In this document: positions 1 to 11,552 of the stretch, one piece after another
How positions within the stretch are numbered: position 1 is the first letter of the stretch
Layout: each line of letters opens with the position of its first letter
NCBI RefSeq assembly: GCF_001690185.1
Contig: NZ_LZGN01000018.1
Span: 20,873-84,872 of the forward strand
Reading direction: 5' to 3'
Source of the DNA: Gilliamella sp. wkB308
Lineage (GTDB): Bacteria > Pseudomonadota > Gammaproteobacteria > Enterobacterales > Orbaceae
Length of the DNA: 64,000 nucleotides
Made by a program: the position numbers and the translations under genes
Notes under the pieces: generated by a model
What the model was told of the DNA's origin: nothing
What the model saw: the letters and a program-made list of their open reading frames with translations, nothing else
Database searches by the model: none

Positions 1-775
1 GCAACTTAGCATAACGAATGGCAGCATCCGGTGTAATTGAAAAAACTAAACGATCTAGTTTAGCTTTTGGACCAAAATAATCTTGATTAGCTTTATAAAG
101 GATTTTTGAATCTTTTTGGTATTGAACAAAAGTAAATGGTCCTGTTCCAACGGGAACTAAATCAACTTTTTCGGGAGTGCCTTTTTTAAGCATTGCATCG
201 GCATATTCAGCAGATAAAATTGAAGCGAATGACATCGCTAAATCAGCTAAAAAAGGCGCTTCTTGCTGTTTTAATACAAATACAACGGTATAATCATCAA
301 TTTTTTTAATTTCTTTAATTAAATCAGGTAATCCCATACTTTCAAAATATTCGTATTGACCACCAGAAACTTTATTATAAGGATGATTTTTATCCTTTTG
401 CCGCATAAATGTAAAAATAACATCATCAGCATTTAAATTTCGTGTTGGTTTAAATTCTTTATTGTTATGCCATTTCACATCATCACGTAAATGAAAGGTA
501 TAAGTTAAACCATCTTGGCTAATATTCCAAGATTTAGCTAAAGAAGGTTCAATTTCGGTTGTACCTAATTTAAACTCTACCAAACGGTTATAAACAGTTA
601 CAGCGCTAGCATCCATTGAAATTCCACTTGTCACTAACTGTGGATTAAATGTTTCAGGTGAAGCTTCAGCACAATATACTAGTGTTTGGGCAGCATGAAG
701 CTGTGCACTAGCAAGCATCGCTATCAACCCAACACCTAACAAAAATTTATGCTTATATTTCCTTAAATTATTCAT
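1..775 (-). CDS. dppA: Periplasmic dipeptide-binding protein DppA, 5' part (gene runs off the left edge)
   Basis: Substrate-binding protein of a dipeptide/heme-precursor ABC importer. It starts with a typical signal peptide (MNNLRKYKHKFLLGV, then a hydrophobic stretch ending near AQLHAAQ). The mature part follows E. coli DppA closely, for example LVYCAEASPETFNPQLVTSG, YNRLVEFKLGTTE and NKEFKPTRNLNADDV. About 258 residues are present; the C-terminal half lies outside the window. The ATG at 775-773 has a GGAG Shine-Dalgarno at 788-785. The permease genes would be expected downstream, to the left. Confidence 0.9.
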   Translation of the reverse strand, partial: MNNLRKYKHKFLLGVGLIAMLASAQLHAAQTLVYCAEASPETFNPQLVTSGISMDASAVTVYNRLVEFKLGTTEIEPSLAKSWNISQDGLTYTFHLRDDVKWHNNKEFKPTRNLNADDVIFTFMRQKDKNHPYNKVSGGQYEYFESMGLPDLIKEIKKIDDYTVVFVLKQQEAPFLADLAMSFASILSAEYADAMLKKGTPEKVDLVPVGTGPFTFVQYQKDSKILYKANQDYFGPKAKLDRLVFSITPDAAIRYAKL

Positions 776-1326
776 GATAATTACTCCAATTATTGAATTG
801 TAAATCTATTTTTGTGTTACTTAAACAAAGTTAACGGTATTATTTTACTGATATTTTTAGATAATTTTTTTATTAAAAGGTCTTAATATATATTGTCAGA
901 ACGATTAACTTTTATTTATAAAAAAATTTTTTTCAACATTTATTGCACAATAATTAAAAATTATGTCATTACTCAATAAGTCGTAACGTAATCCATTTTT
1001 TATAGAAATAAACTTTTAACACGAGCATAACGACCGTTAAGTGCTGTGTAACAAATAAATTTGCAAAAATAGTGCCATTTTTAATCAAAGCAATATTAAT
1101 TAAATAGATTTAAAAATCTACGAATACATTTTTTAGTTAAGTTGAACTTATTATTATGGCACTTAACTGATTATATAATTTTTAACTTACATATTGATTT
1201 TTATTGAATGTATTATAATTAATGTAGATAAATTAATCATTAAAATAATTATGAAAATTACGGTTTAAATTGATTTAGACTAAGTCCAGTAGGTGGGTTA
1301 AACATGAAGAAATTTTTTTCAGACAC
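776..1326. other. Intergenic region upstream of dppA
   Basis: About 550 bases with no convincing gene. It should hold the dppA promoter, but no clear -35/-10 pair stands out in this very AT-rich stretch. No tRNA-like or long inverted repeat was recognised. A small RNA cannot be ruled out by eye. Confidence 0.4.
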
Positions 1327-1348
1327 AAAAAAACCAGCTTTCGCTGGT
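1327..1348 (-). terminator. Rho-independent terminator of tRNA-Phe
   Basis: Read on the minus strand, ACCAGC-GAAA-GCTGGT is followed by a run of T. The stem is 1333-1338 pairing with 1343-1348, and the T run lies at 1332-1327. It sits directly downstream of the tRNA. Confidence 0.85.
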
Positions 1349-1361
1349 GTTCTTTTAGGAT

Positions 1362-1437
1362 TGGTGCCCGGACGCGGAATCGAACCACGGACACGGGGAT
1401 TTTCAATCCCCTGCTCTACCGACTGAGCTATCCGGGC
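1362..1437 (-). tRNA. tRNA-Phe (GAA)
   Basis: A 76-base tRNA with encoded CCA. The acceptor stem is GCCCGGA/TCCGGGC, the anticodon loop is TTGAAAA with anticodon GAA, and the T-loop is GTTCGATTC. The sequence follows the enteric tRNA-Phe pattern. It is a single gene with its own terminator downstream. Confidence 0.97.
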
Positions 1438-1594
1438 AACAATGGAGGTGTATTAAACACGATCTGGGATAATTCGTCAATTCTTTTTGTGATATATTTT
1501 TTAAAAAATAGTTTGTTTGGTTGAAAAATAACTTATTGGCTTTATATTATTACTAATATCTAACAATATCACATTATTTTAAGGGAATTGTTAC

Positions 1595-2032
1595 ATGCGA
1601 TATTTCTTGTGTATTCTTTTTTTCATTTATGCTTATTGCGAAATTAGTTTTTTCATAAAGGTTGCTGATTCAATAGGGGTATTCCTTGCGCTAATTTGTA
1701 TTATAGCCACTTCCTTCATTGGGTTTTCTTTAGTTAAAACACAAGGTTTAAAGAATTTTAGTATTATGCGACAAAAAATGGCTAATCATCAGAGTTTGAA
1801 AAACGAAGTAATTAAAAATGTCGCTTTGCTATTTGCTGGTTTTTTCCTGCTGATTCCGGGATTTTTGACTGATATATTAGGCGTGATTTTATTAATTCCT
1901 TATGTACAAAATTATTTAGTGAAATTAGTTGTAGAAAAAATGCCTATTCAATCTAGCGTTGATTCATCAAGATCCTATAATCAATCTGACGAGATTATTG
2001 AAGGAGAATTCATTCGGAAAGATGATGAATAA
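1595..2032 (+). CDS. fxsA: FxsA family membrane protein
   Basis: A 145-residue inner-membrane protein of the FxsA family, named for overcoming phage T7 exclusion by the F plasmid; its normal role is poorly known. Hydrophobic segments lie near residues 3-18, 25-47 and 74-105. The family signature around residues 80-100 (LFAGFFLLIPGFLTDILG) is intact. In E. coli fxsA also lies just upstream of groES-groEL, so the neighbourhood supports the call. The heat-shock promoter for groES lies after its stop codon. Confidence 0.9.
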   Translation: MRYFLCILFFIYAYCEISFFIKVADSIGVFLALICIIATSFIGFSLVKTQGLKNFSIMRQKMANHQSLKNEVIKNVALLFAGFFLLIPGFLTDILGVILLIPYVQNYLVKLVVEKMPIQSSVDSSRSYNQSDEIIEGEFIRKDDE

Positions 2033-2065
2033 ATAATCAATTGGTTATTTTTTTGAAATTCATCT

Positions 2066-2094
2066 CTTGAAGAATATAAAAAAATCCCCATGTA
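2066..2094 (+). promoter_or_regulatory. Sigma32 heat-shock promoter of groES-groEL
   Basis: CTTGAA at 2066-2071, a 14-base spacer, then CCCCATGTA at 2086-2094. This matches the E. coli sigma32 consensus (CTTGAA, 13-15 bases, CCCCATnTA) almost exactly and lies 84 bases upstream of the groES start. Confidence 0.85.
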
Positions 2095-2177
2095 AGCTTC
2101 ACTACATTATTAAATCGTAATTTTAAGATTTGTTTTTAATTATCATCTATTTAAATATTAGTGCTAGGAGATAACTA

Positions 2178-2471
2178 ATGAAAATTCGTCCATTGCATGA
2201 TCGTGTGATCATTAAACGTAAAGAAGTGGAATCAAAATCAGCTGGCGGTATTGTTTTAACAGGTTCAGCTGCAGGTAAATCAACACGTGGTGAAGTTTTA
2301 GCTGTTGGTAATGGTCGCATTTTAGAAAATGGTCAAGTACAACCGCTAGATGTTAAAGTTGGTGATATCGTAATTTTCAATGAAGGATATGGCGTTAAAA
2401 CAGAAAAAATCGATAATGAAGAAGTGCTTATCCTGTCTGAAAGCGATATTTTAGCTATTGTACAAGCATAA
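2178..2471 (+). CDS. groES: Co-chaperonin GroES
   Basis: Heptameric 10-kDa lid of the GroEL folding chamber, acting in the cytosol. It is 97 residues, the normal length. [18 protein letters not shown] is the classic start, followed by the mobile loop ([18 protein letters not shown]) that contacts GroEL and the [12 protein letters not shown] core. The start has an upstream AGGAG (2167-2171). It lies 47 bases ahead of groEL and is transcribed with it from the heat-shock promoter. Confidence 0.98.
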   Translation: MKIRPLHDRVIIKRKEVESKSAGGIVLTGSAAGKSTRGEVLAVGNGRILENGQVQPLDVKVGDIVIFNEGYGVKTEKIDNEEVLILSESDILAIVQA

Positions 2472-2482
2472 CTGGCAACTAA

Positions 2483-4162
<1,680 letters not shown>

Positions 4163-4197
4163 TTCTTTCCTTACACACAAACTAAATATTTGAAAAA

Positions 4198-4227
4198 ACT
4201 ATCCGTTTACGCGGGTAGTTTTTTTAT
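4198..4227 (+). terminator. Terminator of groES-groEL
   Basis: ACTATCCG pairs with CGGGTAGT (4198-4205 with 4212-4219, one G-T pair) around a short loop and is followed by seven T. Confidence 0.85.
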
Positions 4228-4360
4228 ATTCACAAATTAATTTTTTCCCTTTATCATTTTTTATCAAAAAAACTTTTTTCTTTGACAAGTTTGAATAAAT
4301 TAACAAATTGAAATTAAATGTATGTTGGAATATGAAAAAAGAGTGTTGAATTTTGCGAAT

Positions 4361-4936
4361 TTAATTTGAAAGATGCTGATAAAGTGTTATTACGCCAATT
4401 GCAATTAACACCAATCCGCCTAAAATCTCGGCTTGTTTTCCGATAAAACAACCAATTTTTTTTCCTAATAATAAACCTATAGTCACCATGACACAGGTTG
4501 CTAATCCAATCATGCTTGCTGCGATATAAATATTGACGCTAGCTAATGCTAAACTAATTCCAACAGCAAATGCATCCAGACTAGTCGAAATAGCGGTAAA
4601 AATTAAGATAAGAAAAGATTTTTTGGAAGAGGCTATTTCTTTTTCAGAAAAATCTTCGTCGCTTTCTTTAAGGCTATTATAAATCATATTAATGCCTAAA
4701 AATAGCATGACAGCAAATACTACCCAATGATCCCAACGCTCTATAAAGTGCAGTGCTAACATGCCTATGAGCCAACCTAGCAATGGTGTAATTGCTTCAA
4801 CGATACCAAATAAAATACCGACTTTTAAGGCGCCGATAAAGGGAGTAGTTTTAAATGAAATTCCACGACAAACAGCGACCGCAAAAGCATCTGTAGACAT
4901 TGCCATTGCTAATAAAAATATCGTCAAAAAACTCAT
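4361..4936 (-). CDS. mntP: Manganese efflux pump MntP
   Basis: A 191-residue inner-membrane exporter of Mn2+. Six hydrophobic segments are visible, with the paired acidic motifs of the family: STDAFAVAV near residue 14 and STSLDAFAVGISLA near residue 118. Length matches E. coli MntP. It starts 60 bases after the stop of pilW on the same strand, which leaves no room for the yybP-ykoY manganese riboswitch that precedes mntP in E. coli. Transcription is probably read-through from rlmN-pilW or from a simple promoter. Confidence 0.93.
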   Translation of the reverse strand: MSFLTIFLLAMAMSTDAFAVAVCRGISFKTTPFIGALKVGILFGIVEAITPLLGWLIGMLALHFIERWDHWVVFAVMLFLGINMIYNSLKESDEDFSEKEIASSKKSFLILIFTAISTSLDAFAVGISLALASVNIYIAASMIGLATCVMVTIGLLLGKKIGCFIGKQAEILGGLVLIAIGVITLYQHLSN

Positions 4937-4996
4937 GACATATGCTCTTGTTTAATAATTATTGGGATACCCGATTATTTAATATTGGGTTGTACT

Positions 4997-5614
4997 TTAT
5001 TGTTTAACAACTGATAATAAATAACTCGCTATTCTTTTATCACCTTTATTTTGATAAAGATCCGCTGTTTTTAAAACCGTTTCACGACGTTTTGCATCAT
5101 ATTGAAAAAGTTGTTTAAACATTAAGTCAGCTGTTTTTTTATCATCATTTTGGATTGCACAATATCCATATTGTTCATAGGTATCGGCTTTCCAATTATG
5201 GCGATCGTATTCAAGGCTTTTTTCAAACTCCTTTTGTGCTTCCTGATAACGTCCAAGACCACATAAAAAAGATCCATAATGTACATGATATAAGCCATTA
5301 CCTGGTTGCATAAGGGTAATGCGTTTATAAATCATTTCTGCTTCATTGTATTCACCAACGTGCTGATCAAACATTGCCATAGCTAGCATAATTTGTGGGT
5401 TATTAGGTGAATATTGATTTGCTAATTTGAGATTATAGTGTGCAGCTTTAATGTTATCTTCCGATTCATTTGCTTTGCTTAGATATCCTAATCCTAATTG
5501 CATTCTTGCAAAAGCTGCCGCTTCGGGATCGAACTCTTCGTTACCATTTATTTGGCAGCCTGATAGTGTTAATAATGCTAAAAAGCTTAGTAATATGAGT
5601 ATTTTTTTCATCAA
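4997..5614 (-). CDS. pilW: Type IV pilus biogenesis/stability lipoprotein PilW (PilF)
   Basis: A 205-residue outer-membrane lipoprotein with TPR repeats that helps the PilQ secretin assemble. The lipobox is LTLSGC with Cys20. The TPR units start near residue 38 (LGLGYLSKA, LKLANQYSPNNPQ, YKRITLMQPGN, FEKSLEYDRHN). It lies 28 bases downstream of rlmN, the usual neighbour in gammaproteobacteria. The usual followers (rodZ, ispG, hisS) are replaced here by mntP. Confidence 0.9.
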   Translation of the reverse strand: MMKKILILLSFLALLTLSGCQINGNEEFDPEAAAFARMQLGLGYLSKANESEDNIKAAHYNLKLANQYSPNNPQIMLAMAMFDQHVGEYNEAEMIYKRITLMQPGNGLYHVHYGSFLCGLGRYQEAQKEFEKSLEYDRHNWKADTYEQYGYCAIQNDDKKTADLMFKQLFQYDAKRRETVLKTADLYQNKGDKRIASYLLSVVKQ

Positions 5615-5642
5615 CTATTCCTTTATTAATTTACCTTGATCG

Positions 5643-6824
5643 TTATGCTGTTTGTTTAATGAGGTTATGCTTTTTATATAAAGTCCGTTTAGTACGATCA
5701 ACGACGTCACCGGCCAACTGACCGCAAGCCGCATCAATATCATCGCCACGTGTTTTACGAACAATCACTGTAAATCCATATCCCATTAACGTTTTCATAA
5801 AACGATCGATACGTGTGTTTGAGCATTTTGAAAAAGGAGCACCAGGGAATGGGTTCCAAGGTATTAAATTGATTTTACTTGGAACGTTTTTCAAGAATTT
5901 AGCAAGTTCATGAGCATGTTCAACACTATCATTGATTTGATTAAGTAATACATATTCAATCGTTACTTTTCCATGATTAGCATTTGATGTCGACAGATAA
6001 CGTAAAATTGAGTCACGTAACATTGCCATATTATATTTTTGATTAATTGGCATAATTTCGCTACGTATATTATCATTTGGTGCATGCAATGAAATAGCTA
6101 AGGCGACATCAATCATGCCTGCTAATTTATCTAAAGCAGGAACAACACCAGAAGTCGATAGGGTTACTCGTCTTTTTGATAAGCCATAACCAAAATCATC
6201 TAACATGATTTCCATTGCCGGTACGACATTCGATAAATTGAGTAAAGGCTCTCCCATACCCATCATGACCACATTAGTAATAGGTCTATCTGCTAATTTA
6301 CCGGTTACACCAATGACTTTCGATGCTCGCCATACTTGACCTATAATTTCAGATACCGTTAAGTTACGATTAAAGCCTTGTTGTGCGGTTGAACAGAATT
6401 TGCACGCTAAAGCACAGCCAACTTGTGATGAAACACAGAGGGTTGCACGATCTCTTTCCGGAATATAAACAGATTCAATCATTTGGTTATCACCAACATC
6501 TAACGCCCATTTTATCGTACCATCGGATGAGCGCTGTTCCATTGCAATTACTGGTGCTTTGATTTCAGCGATTAATTTTAGATGTTCACGTAACTTTTTG
6601 TTGATATCGGTCATCTGATCAAAATCATCTATCCCAAAATGATAGATCCATTTCATGACTTGATCGGCTCTAAATGGTTTTTCGCCCAATGAAATAAAAA
6701 ACTCTCTCAATTGTTGACGAGTTAAATCAAGTAAATTTATTTTTTCACTTTTAGGATTAGTTGTATTAAGATTGGATGCATCTGCACAATTAACAGACGT
6801 ATTTGGTGTAGCAGGTGTTAACAT
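5643..6824 (-). CDS. rlmN: Dual-specificity 23S rRNA/tRNA adenine-C2 methyltransferase RlmN
   Basis: Radical-SAM enzyme that methylates A2503 of 23S rRNA and A37 of some tRNAs. The cluster motif CxxxCxxC is at Cys137, Cys141 and Cys144 (CALACKFC). GEPLLN and the C-terminal CGQLAGD stretch with the catalytic cysteine are present. It is 393 residues; the first 28 or so are poorly conserved, so the true start could be slightly downstream. It is the first gene of rlmN-pilW. Confidence 0.96.
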   Translation of the reverse strand: MLTPATPNTSVNCADASNLNTTNPKSEKINLLDLTRQQLREFFISLGEKPFRADQVMKWIYHFGIDDFDQMTDINKKLREHLKLIAEIKAPVIAMEQRSSDGTIKWALDVGDNQMIESVYIPERDRATLCVSSQVGCALACKFCSTAQQGFNRNLTVSEIIGQVWRASKVIGVTGKLADRPITNVVMMGMGEPLLNLSNVVPAMEIMLDDFGYGLSKRRVTLSTSGVVPALDKLAGMIDVALAISLHAPNDNIRSEIMPINQKYNMAMLRDSILRYLSTSNANHGKVTIEYVLLNQINDSVEHAHELAKFLKNVPSKINLIPWNPFPGAPFSKCSNTRIDRFMKTLMGYGFTVIVRKTRGDDIDAACGQLAGDVVDRTKRTLYKKHNLIKQTA

Positions 6825-6915
6825 ATGGCCTCGTTTTTACACATTATGGCTATTTAAAAATTTAAGGAAAGGATTATACTGTTTTTCCCTTTATCTGGCT
6901 AATAGAATATTAATA

Positions 6916-7662
6916 ATGAAAACAAATTCAGCAAAATATTTCCCTATTTTCTGTTTAACATTAACTTTATTTTTATACTCAACGTTTACTATGGCACAAC
7001 CTATACCTTTTAACAAACTAATTGGGCAGTTTGATGAGAAGATTGACGATAATTTTGTCGCATTAGATTCTACCACGTTACCTGTCAATAAAAAGGGCAT
7101 GTATCTTCAAAAGGAACCCACTCAGCAGCTAATAAAAGCTTATCAAGCTTTTAAAAAAGCACATCCTGATATTCCGTTTATTATCGTAAGTGCTACACGT
7201 AATTATACCTATCAAAACTCAATTTGGCAGCGTAAATGGGATAAATTATCCAATCAGTTTAATGATCCACAACAAATTGCTGAAGAAATATTAAAATATT
7301 CATCAATGCCTGGTACATCTCGTCATCATTGGGGAACGGATATCGATATTACCAGTGTTTCATCTGATTATTTCAAAAAAGATAAAAAGGGTATAATTTT
7401 ATATCAATGGCTTCAGGACAATTTACCTAAATATGGCTTTTGCCAAGCGTTTAACGAAGGAAGAAATGGGGGCTATCAGCCAGAAGAGTGGCATTGGTCG
7501 TATAAGCCTATCGCTAGCCAATATATCGCACAATATAAAACACTATTAGAAAATGAACCAAGCACCATCATGCAAGTCTTGAATTTCATCGGTCACGATA
7601 AAATTGATTTGGAAAGATTAGTGAAAGAATTTGTCTTAACGGTTAATACTGATTGCTATTAA
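6916..7662 (+). CDS. Secreted M15-family D-alanyl-D-alanine carboxypeptidase (VanY-like)
   Basis: A 248-residue exported zinc peptidase expected to trim D-Ala-containing peptidoglycan stems in the periplasm. A signal peptide spans about residues 1-27. The M15 zinc motif is SRHHWGTDID (zinc ligands probably His137 and Asp144), with EEWHW supplying the catalytic Glu and third ligand. The open frame extends 48 codons upstream into rlmN on the other strand, but only the ATG at 6916 puts a signal peptide at the N-terminus. It stands alone; the exact substrate is not known. Confidence 0.82.
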   Translation: MKTNSAKYFPIFCLTLTLFLYSTFTMAQPIPFNKLIGQFDEKIDDNFVALDSTTLPVNKKGMYLQKEPTQQLIKAYQAFKKAHPDIPFIIVSATRNYTYQNSIWQRKWDKLSNQFNDPQQIAEEILKYSSMPGTSRHHWGTDIDITSVSSDYFKKDKKGIILYQWLQDNLPKYGFCQAFNEGRNGGYQPEEWHWSYKPIASQYIAQYKTLLENEPSTIMQVLNFIGHDKIDLERLVKEFVLTVNTDCY

Positions 7663-7687
7663 TCTTTAAATAAATATGAATTTTTGA

Positions 7688-8989
7688 TTAACGTTTTCGC
7701 CAATAAGGTAAGCGGATTGTCACCGTAAGTCCACCATGGTCGCGGTTTGTTGCTTGAATAGTACCATTATGCATAGTGAACGTCTTTCTGGCTATTGCAA
7801 GACCAAGACCGTATCCTTTACCTAATTGTGGCGATTGAATGCGAACAAACGGTTCAAAAATACTCGATAGTTTATTTGGATCGACACCAGGGCCACGATC
7901 TTTAACTTCAATTTGTAGGTATTTACCGACTTCTTTTAAAGATACATTAACTTCTTGTCCCGGTTTTGAAAAGCGAATTGCATTACGGATAATATTTTCA
8001 ACTGCACGGCGAATTTGTTCCGAGTTACCTTTTACAATAGAATGAATAATCGCTGATGAAATGAAGTGAACATTTATCGATTGGTGATTCGCTTCATAGT
8101 TCGCATCATTAATGACCACACGCAATAAATCTTTTAGATCAAAATATTCATCTGTGCGATTATTCATTTCAGCACGTGAATAATTTAATATTTCACCAAT
8201 AAGTTGATCTAATCGTTCAGATTCTAATTCTATTCTTGCTAATGCGGTATCAATATTTTGCTTATTTTGTTGAGCTAATCCGATGGCTAATTGTAAGCGA
8301 GCAAGTGGCGTTCTAAGCTCATGTGATACATCATGCAAAAGAGCTTGGCGGTCTGAGATTAAAATATTGAGTTGTTCAACCATCATATCAAAATCTTTGC
8401 CTAATTCACTAAGCTCATCATGGCGTGGTTTAAGTTTATTGAATAATCTAACCGAAAGATCACCTTGAGAAACTCTGAAAAAGCCTTGCCTTAATAGTTT
8501 CATTGGTCTGGTTAAGTTCCAAGCCAAAAAGAGACTAAAGACTAATCCCACACAAATTCCCATTAACACAATTGGCATTGGCATATTAAACAGGGCTTTT
8601 TTGACTTGATCGTCTTTGTCTTTATCTTCTCTAAATGAAACCGCATAAAGTGTTCCATCAGGCGCAACTGCTGTACGTTGATAAATATAATTTGGCGGTT
8701 CTAATTCATCCGTAATGATATTGATTTGATCGTTTTGAGGAGAAATCAATTTTATTGATAATAAAACTCGCTCACGTTCAGGCAGATGAGCAACAAAATT
8801 TAACGTTTCATTTTCACCTGCTACATGTAATAACTGAGCGATCATATCGACTTTTGTCGGCATATGATTGAGAAATCGTTGGTTTTTATTTTCTATATAA
8901 TAAGAAAATGCAATCCAGGTTAACTGAAAAGTAAGATAGAAAATTACCCAAAATATAATGAGTATTTTCCAAAATAATCGACGATTCAT
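7688..8989 (-). CDS. CpxA-like sensor histidine kinase
   Basis: A 433-residue membrane kinase. Transmembrane segments lie near residues 8-30 and 135-157, flanking a periplasmic sensor of about 105 residues. HAMP is at about 158-212. The phosphorylated His is His223 in HDVSHELRTPLARLQ, followed by the N box (ENIIRNAIRFS), DRGPGV and the GYGLGLAIA G box. It follows its response regulator with an 18-base gap. The kinase core resembles CpxA, but the periplasmic domain is too divergent to name the signal. Confidence 0.85.
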   Translation of the reverse strand: MNRRLFWKILIIFWVIFYLTFQLTWIAFSYYIENKNQRFLNHMPTKVDMIAQLLHVAGENETLNFVAHLPERERVLLSIKLISPQNDQINIITDELEPPNYIYQRTAVAPDGTLYAVSFREDKDKDDQVKKALFNMPMPIVLMGICVGLVFSLFLAWNLTRPMKLLRQGFFRVSQGDLSVRLFNKLKPRHDELSELGKDFDMMVEQLNILISDRQALLHDVSHELRTPLARLQLAIGLAQQNKQNIDTALARIELESERLDQLIGEILNYSRAEMNNRTDEYFDLKDLLRVVINDANYEANHQSINVHFISSAIIHSIVKGNSEQIRRAVENIIRNAIRFSKPGQEVNVSLKEVGKYLQIEVKDRGPGVDPNKLSSIFEPFVRIQSPQLGKGYGLGLAIARKTFTMHNGTIQATNRDHGGLTVTIRLPYWRKR

Positions 8990-9007
8990 CTCAAGCCTAT
9001 TATCACA

Positions 9008-9700
9008 TTAACGGATTCGGTAACCAACAGCTCGAATAGTTTCAATAGTTACTACATTTTGAGCAACTTGATGAAGTTTTTGGCGAATATTACTGATATG
9101 TACATCGACGCTACGATCATAAAGTTCACGAGCTCGACCAAGACCTATTTCAGATAACTCTTCTTTAGTGACCACGCGCTCACTGTGTTTTACCAATAAT
9201 ACTAATAAATTAAACTCGGTGGATGTCAAATCTATCACTTGGCCATTCCAAGTACATAACCGTTGCGGTAAATCTAATACTAAGCCATTAAAATGGTATT
9301 TTTTATCATCGACTAACTCAACAGAACGTTCATCAAAACGACGTAAAACAGCACGCAGTCTTGCTAATAATTCGCGTGGATAACAAGGTTTTGGAATATA
9401 ATCATCTGCGCCCAATTCTAACCCTAAAACACGATCAATATTATCGCCTTTAGCGGTTAACATAATAACAGGCATATTACATTGCTGACGAATACTTTTA
9501 AGAACATCAATTCCATTAATATCGGGTAACATTACATCCAAGATTGCAGCTCGATATTTGCCTGATAAGGCTTCTTCAATACCATCTTTACCTAAATAAA
9601 CACTTTTGATATTAAAGCCTTCATTAGTCAGATACTCACTTAGCATCTGTGATAATTCAATATCATCATCAATTAATAAAATATTTATCATAATCGCCAT
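9008..9700 (-). CDS. CpxR-like OmpR-family response regulator
   Basis: A 230-residue DNA-binding response regulator. The receiver has the acidic pair DDD near residues 11-13, phosphoacceptor Asp55 (AAILDVMLPD) and Lys in MLTAKG. The winged helix at the C-terminus has RSVDVHISNIRQKL and IETIRAVGYRIR. VLGLELGADDYIPKP is shared with CpxR. Two in-frame ATGs occur (9700 and 9691); neither has a strong Shine-Dalgarno. It is first in an operon with the kinase. Regulation of envelope functions is likely by family but not shown here. Confidence 0.85.
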   Translation of the reverse strand: MAIMINILLIDDDIELSQMLSEYLTNEGFNIKSVYLGKDGIEEALSGKYRAAILDVMLPDINGIDVLKSIRQQCNMPVIMLTAKGDNIDRVLGLELGADDYIPKPCYPRELLARLRAVLRRFDERSVELVDDKKYHFNGLVLDLPQRLCTWNGQVIDLTSTEFNLLVLLVKHSERVVTKEELSEIGLGRARELYDRSVDVHISNIRQKLHQVAQNVVTIETIRAVGYRIR

Positions 9701-10021
9701 TATTATATAATTATAGGTAGTTATATTATTGCAATAATAAAAAAAATGTCAGGTAATTTTACTAAAATATTACATATTTTGAACGATTGCTGTTTATTTA
9801 ATTTACTACCTAATTGTTTAAAAAATGTTAGGTTAGCTATAGCTTTAATCAAAATTTAAATGAAATTGAATAACACTTTATTTTGATTAATCTAATTTGC
9901 TATAAAATTGCACTATTATATAGAGATTGTGTCATATCATCATTCAAATATAGCTTAAGATATAATAAAATATTGATAAATAAATTGTTAAATTTTCAAC
10001 TAATAACATTAAGATTGATGA
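9701..10021. other. Intergenic region between the cpxR-like gene and cyuA
   Basis: About 320 AT-rich bases between divergent genes. It must hold both promoters, but none can be assigned with confidence by eye. No clear operator palindrome or RNA structure was seen. Confidence 0.35.
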
Positions 10022-11326
10022 ATGGAAGAATCTAAACAGCAAACACAATGGCAAGCATTAATTCAATTAATAAAACATGAAGTTTTACCAGCACTTGGTT
10101 GCACTGAACCTATTTCTTTGGCATTTGCTTCAGCGGTTGCTAGTCAATATCTTGACAAAAATAACATAAAAAAAATTGAAGCTTATGTTTCGCCAAATTT
10201 AATGAAAAATGGAATGGGTGTCACTGTTCCTGGTACCGGTATGGTTGGCTTACCTATTGCTGCTGCGATTGGTGCAATAGGCGGTGATGCAGATGCTGGG
10301 CTTGAAGTGTTAAAAAACATCACTTCAGCGCAAATTATACAAGCAAAAGAAATGCTCACTAATGGTAAGGTACGTGTTCAAATTGCAGATAATCATAAAG
10401 CAATTTATGCAGAGGCTAATATTTACACTGAAACAGATCATGTCAAAGTCTGTATTGAAAACACGCATACTCATTTGATATTAGTCGAAAAAAATGGTGA
10501 GCTTCTTTACCAAACCGATTCAGTTAATCAAGCGTTATCTCACGATGATCTTATAATAAAGCAAATGTCGGTTAGATTAATCTATGAATTTGCCAGCTAT
10601 GCTAATTTTGACGATATAAAATTTATTTTAGAGGCAGCAAAATTAAACGATGCTTTATCTGAAGAAGGATTAAAACAGGCTTATGGTCTAAGTATTGCGA
10701 CCACTTTACGTGAGCATACTAAAAATGGATTAATGGCAGATGATTTATTATCTAAAGTAATTATTCGTACAACAGCAGCATCTGATGCTCGAATGGGTGG
10801 TGCAACATTGCCTGCGATGAGCAATTCAGGTTCAGGCAATCAAGGTATTACAGCGACTATGCCAGTAGTTGTGGTGGCTGAACATTTAAAAGTCACTCAA
10901 GAGCAATTAGCCAGAGCGCTTATTTTATCGCATACCATTGCAATTTATATACATAGTAAATATCCGCCGTTATCTGCGCTTTGTGCCGCTTCAACCGCTG
11001 CTATGGGGGCAGCGGCAGGAATGGCATGGTTACTAGGCAAAGGTGAGTATGAACCGGTAGATATGGCAATTTGTAGTATGATTGGTGATTTATCTGGTAT
11101 TATTTGTGATGGCGCATCGAATAGTTGTGCTATGAAAGTTTCGACATCCGTTTCCTCTGCCTATAAAGCGGTATTAATGGCTTTGAGTTGTATTCGGGTC
11201 ACGGGTAAGGAAGGGATTGTGTGTGATAGTGTTGAATCGTCAATTAATAATTTAGGGGCAATTGTCAGTAACAGCATGAAAGCTACCGACACACAAATTA
11301 TTCATATTATGTCTCACAAAGCATAA
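10022..11326 (+). CDS. cyuA: L-cysteine desulfidase CyuA (YhaM/UPF0597 family)
   Basis: An iron-sulfur enzyme that splits L-cysteine into pyruvate, ammonia and sulfide. It is 434 residues, close to E. coli YhaM. The cluster/catalytic cysteines expected for the family are present: Cys27 in PALGCTEP and the pair in IICDGASNSCAMK. In E. coli the gene is paired with the transporter cyuP; no transporter is adjacent here. Two tRNA genes follow. Confidence 0.9.
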   Translation: MEESKQQTQWQALIQLIKHEVLPALGCTEPISLAFASAVASQYLDKNNIKKIEAYVSPNLMKNGMGVTVPGTGMVGLPIAAAIGAIGGDADAGLEVLKNITSAQIIQAKEMLTNGKVRVQIADNHKAIYAEANIYTETDHVKVCIENTHTHLILVEKNGELLYQTDSVNQALSHDDLIIKQMSVRLIYEFASYANFDDIKFILEAAKLNDALSEEGLKQAYGLSIATTLREHTKNGLMADDLLSKVIIRTTAASDARMGGATLPAMSNSGSGNQGITATMPVVVVAEHLKVTQEQLARALILSHTIAIYIHSKYPPLSALCAASTAAMGAAAGMAWLLGKGEYEPVDMAICSMIGDLSGIICDGASNSCAMKVSTSVSSAYKAVLMALSCIRVTGKEGIVCDSVESSINNLGAIVSNSMKATDTQIIHIMSHKA

Positions 11327-11450
11327 ATTTTTCAAATATTCTAGTGCGTTAAACACTGTTGCGGTTTTTATATAACCAATTGGTCAATTTTTTTAAAAAT
11401 ATACTGGACAATATTATTTTTTATGCGTAATATTTCGTCCTACTTCAGCG

Positions 11451-11526
11451 GTGGCTATAGCTCAGTTGGTAGAGCCCTGGATTGTGATTCCAGTTGTCGT
11501 GGGTTCGAGTCCCATTAGCCACCCCA
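11451..11526 (+). tRNA. tRNA-His (GTG)
   Basis: A tRNA with anticodon GTG in the loop ATTGTGAT, encoded CCA, and T-loop GTTCGAGTC. The base before it (11450) is G, the required G-1 of tRNA-His. The sequence is almost identical to the E. coli gene. Confidence 0.97.
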
Positions 11527-11552
11527 TTTATGCCATGCATAAGTAAATCTAA

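Noticed and set aside
4937..4996. Manganese (yybP-ykoY) riboswitch before mntP
   Set aside because: Only 60 bases are available and no such motif is visible.
6772..6915. Longer N-terminus for the M15 peptidase
   Set aside because: It overlaps the start of rlmN on the other strand and would bury the signal peptide.
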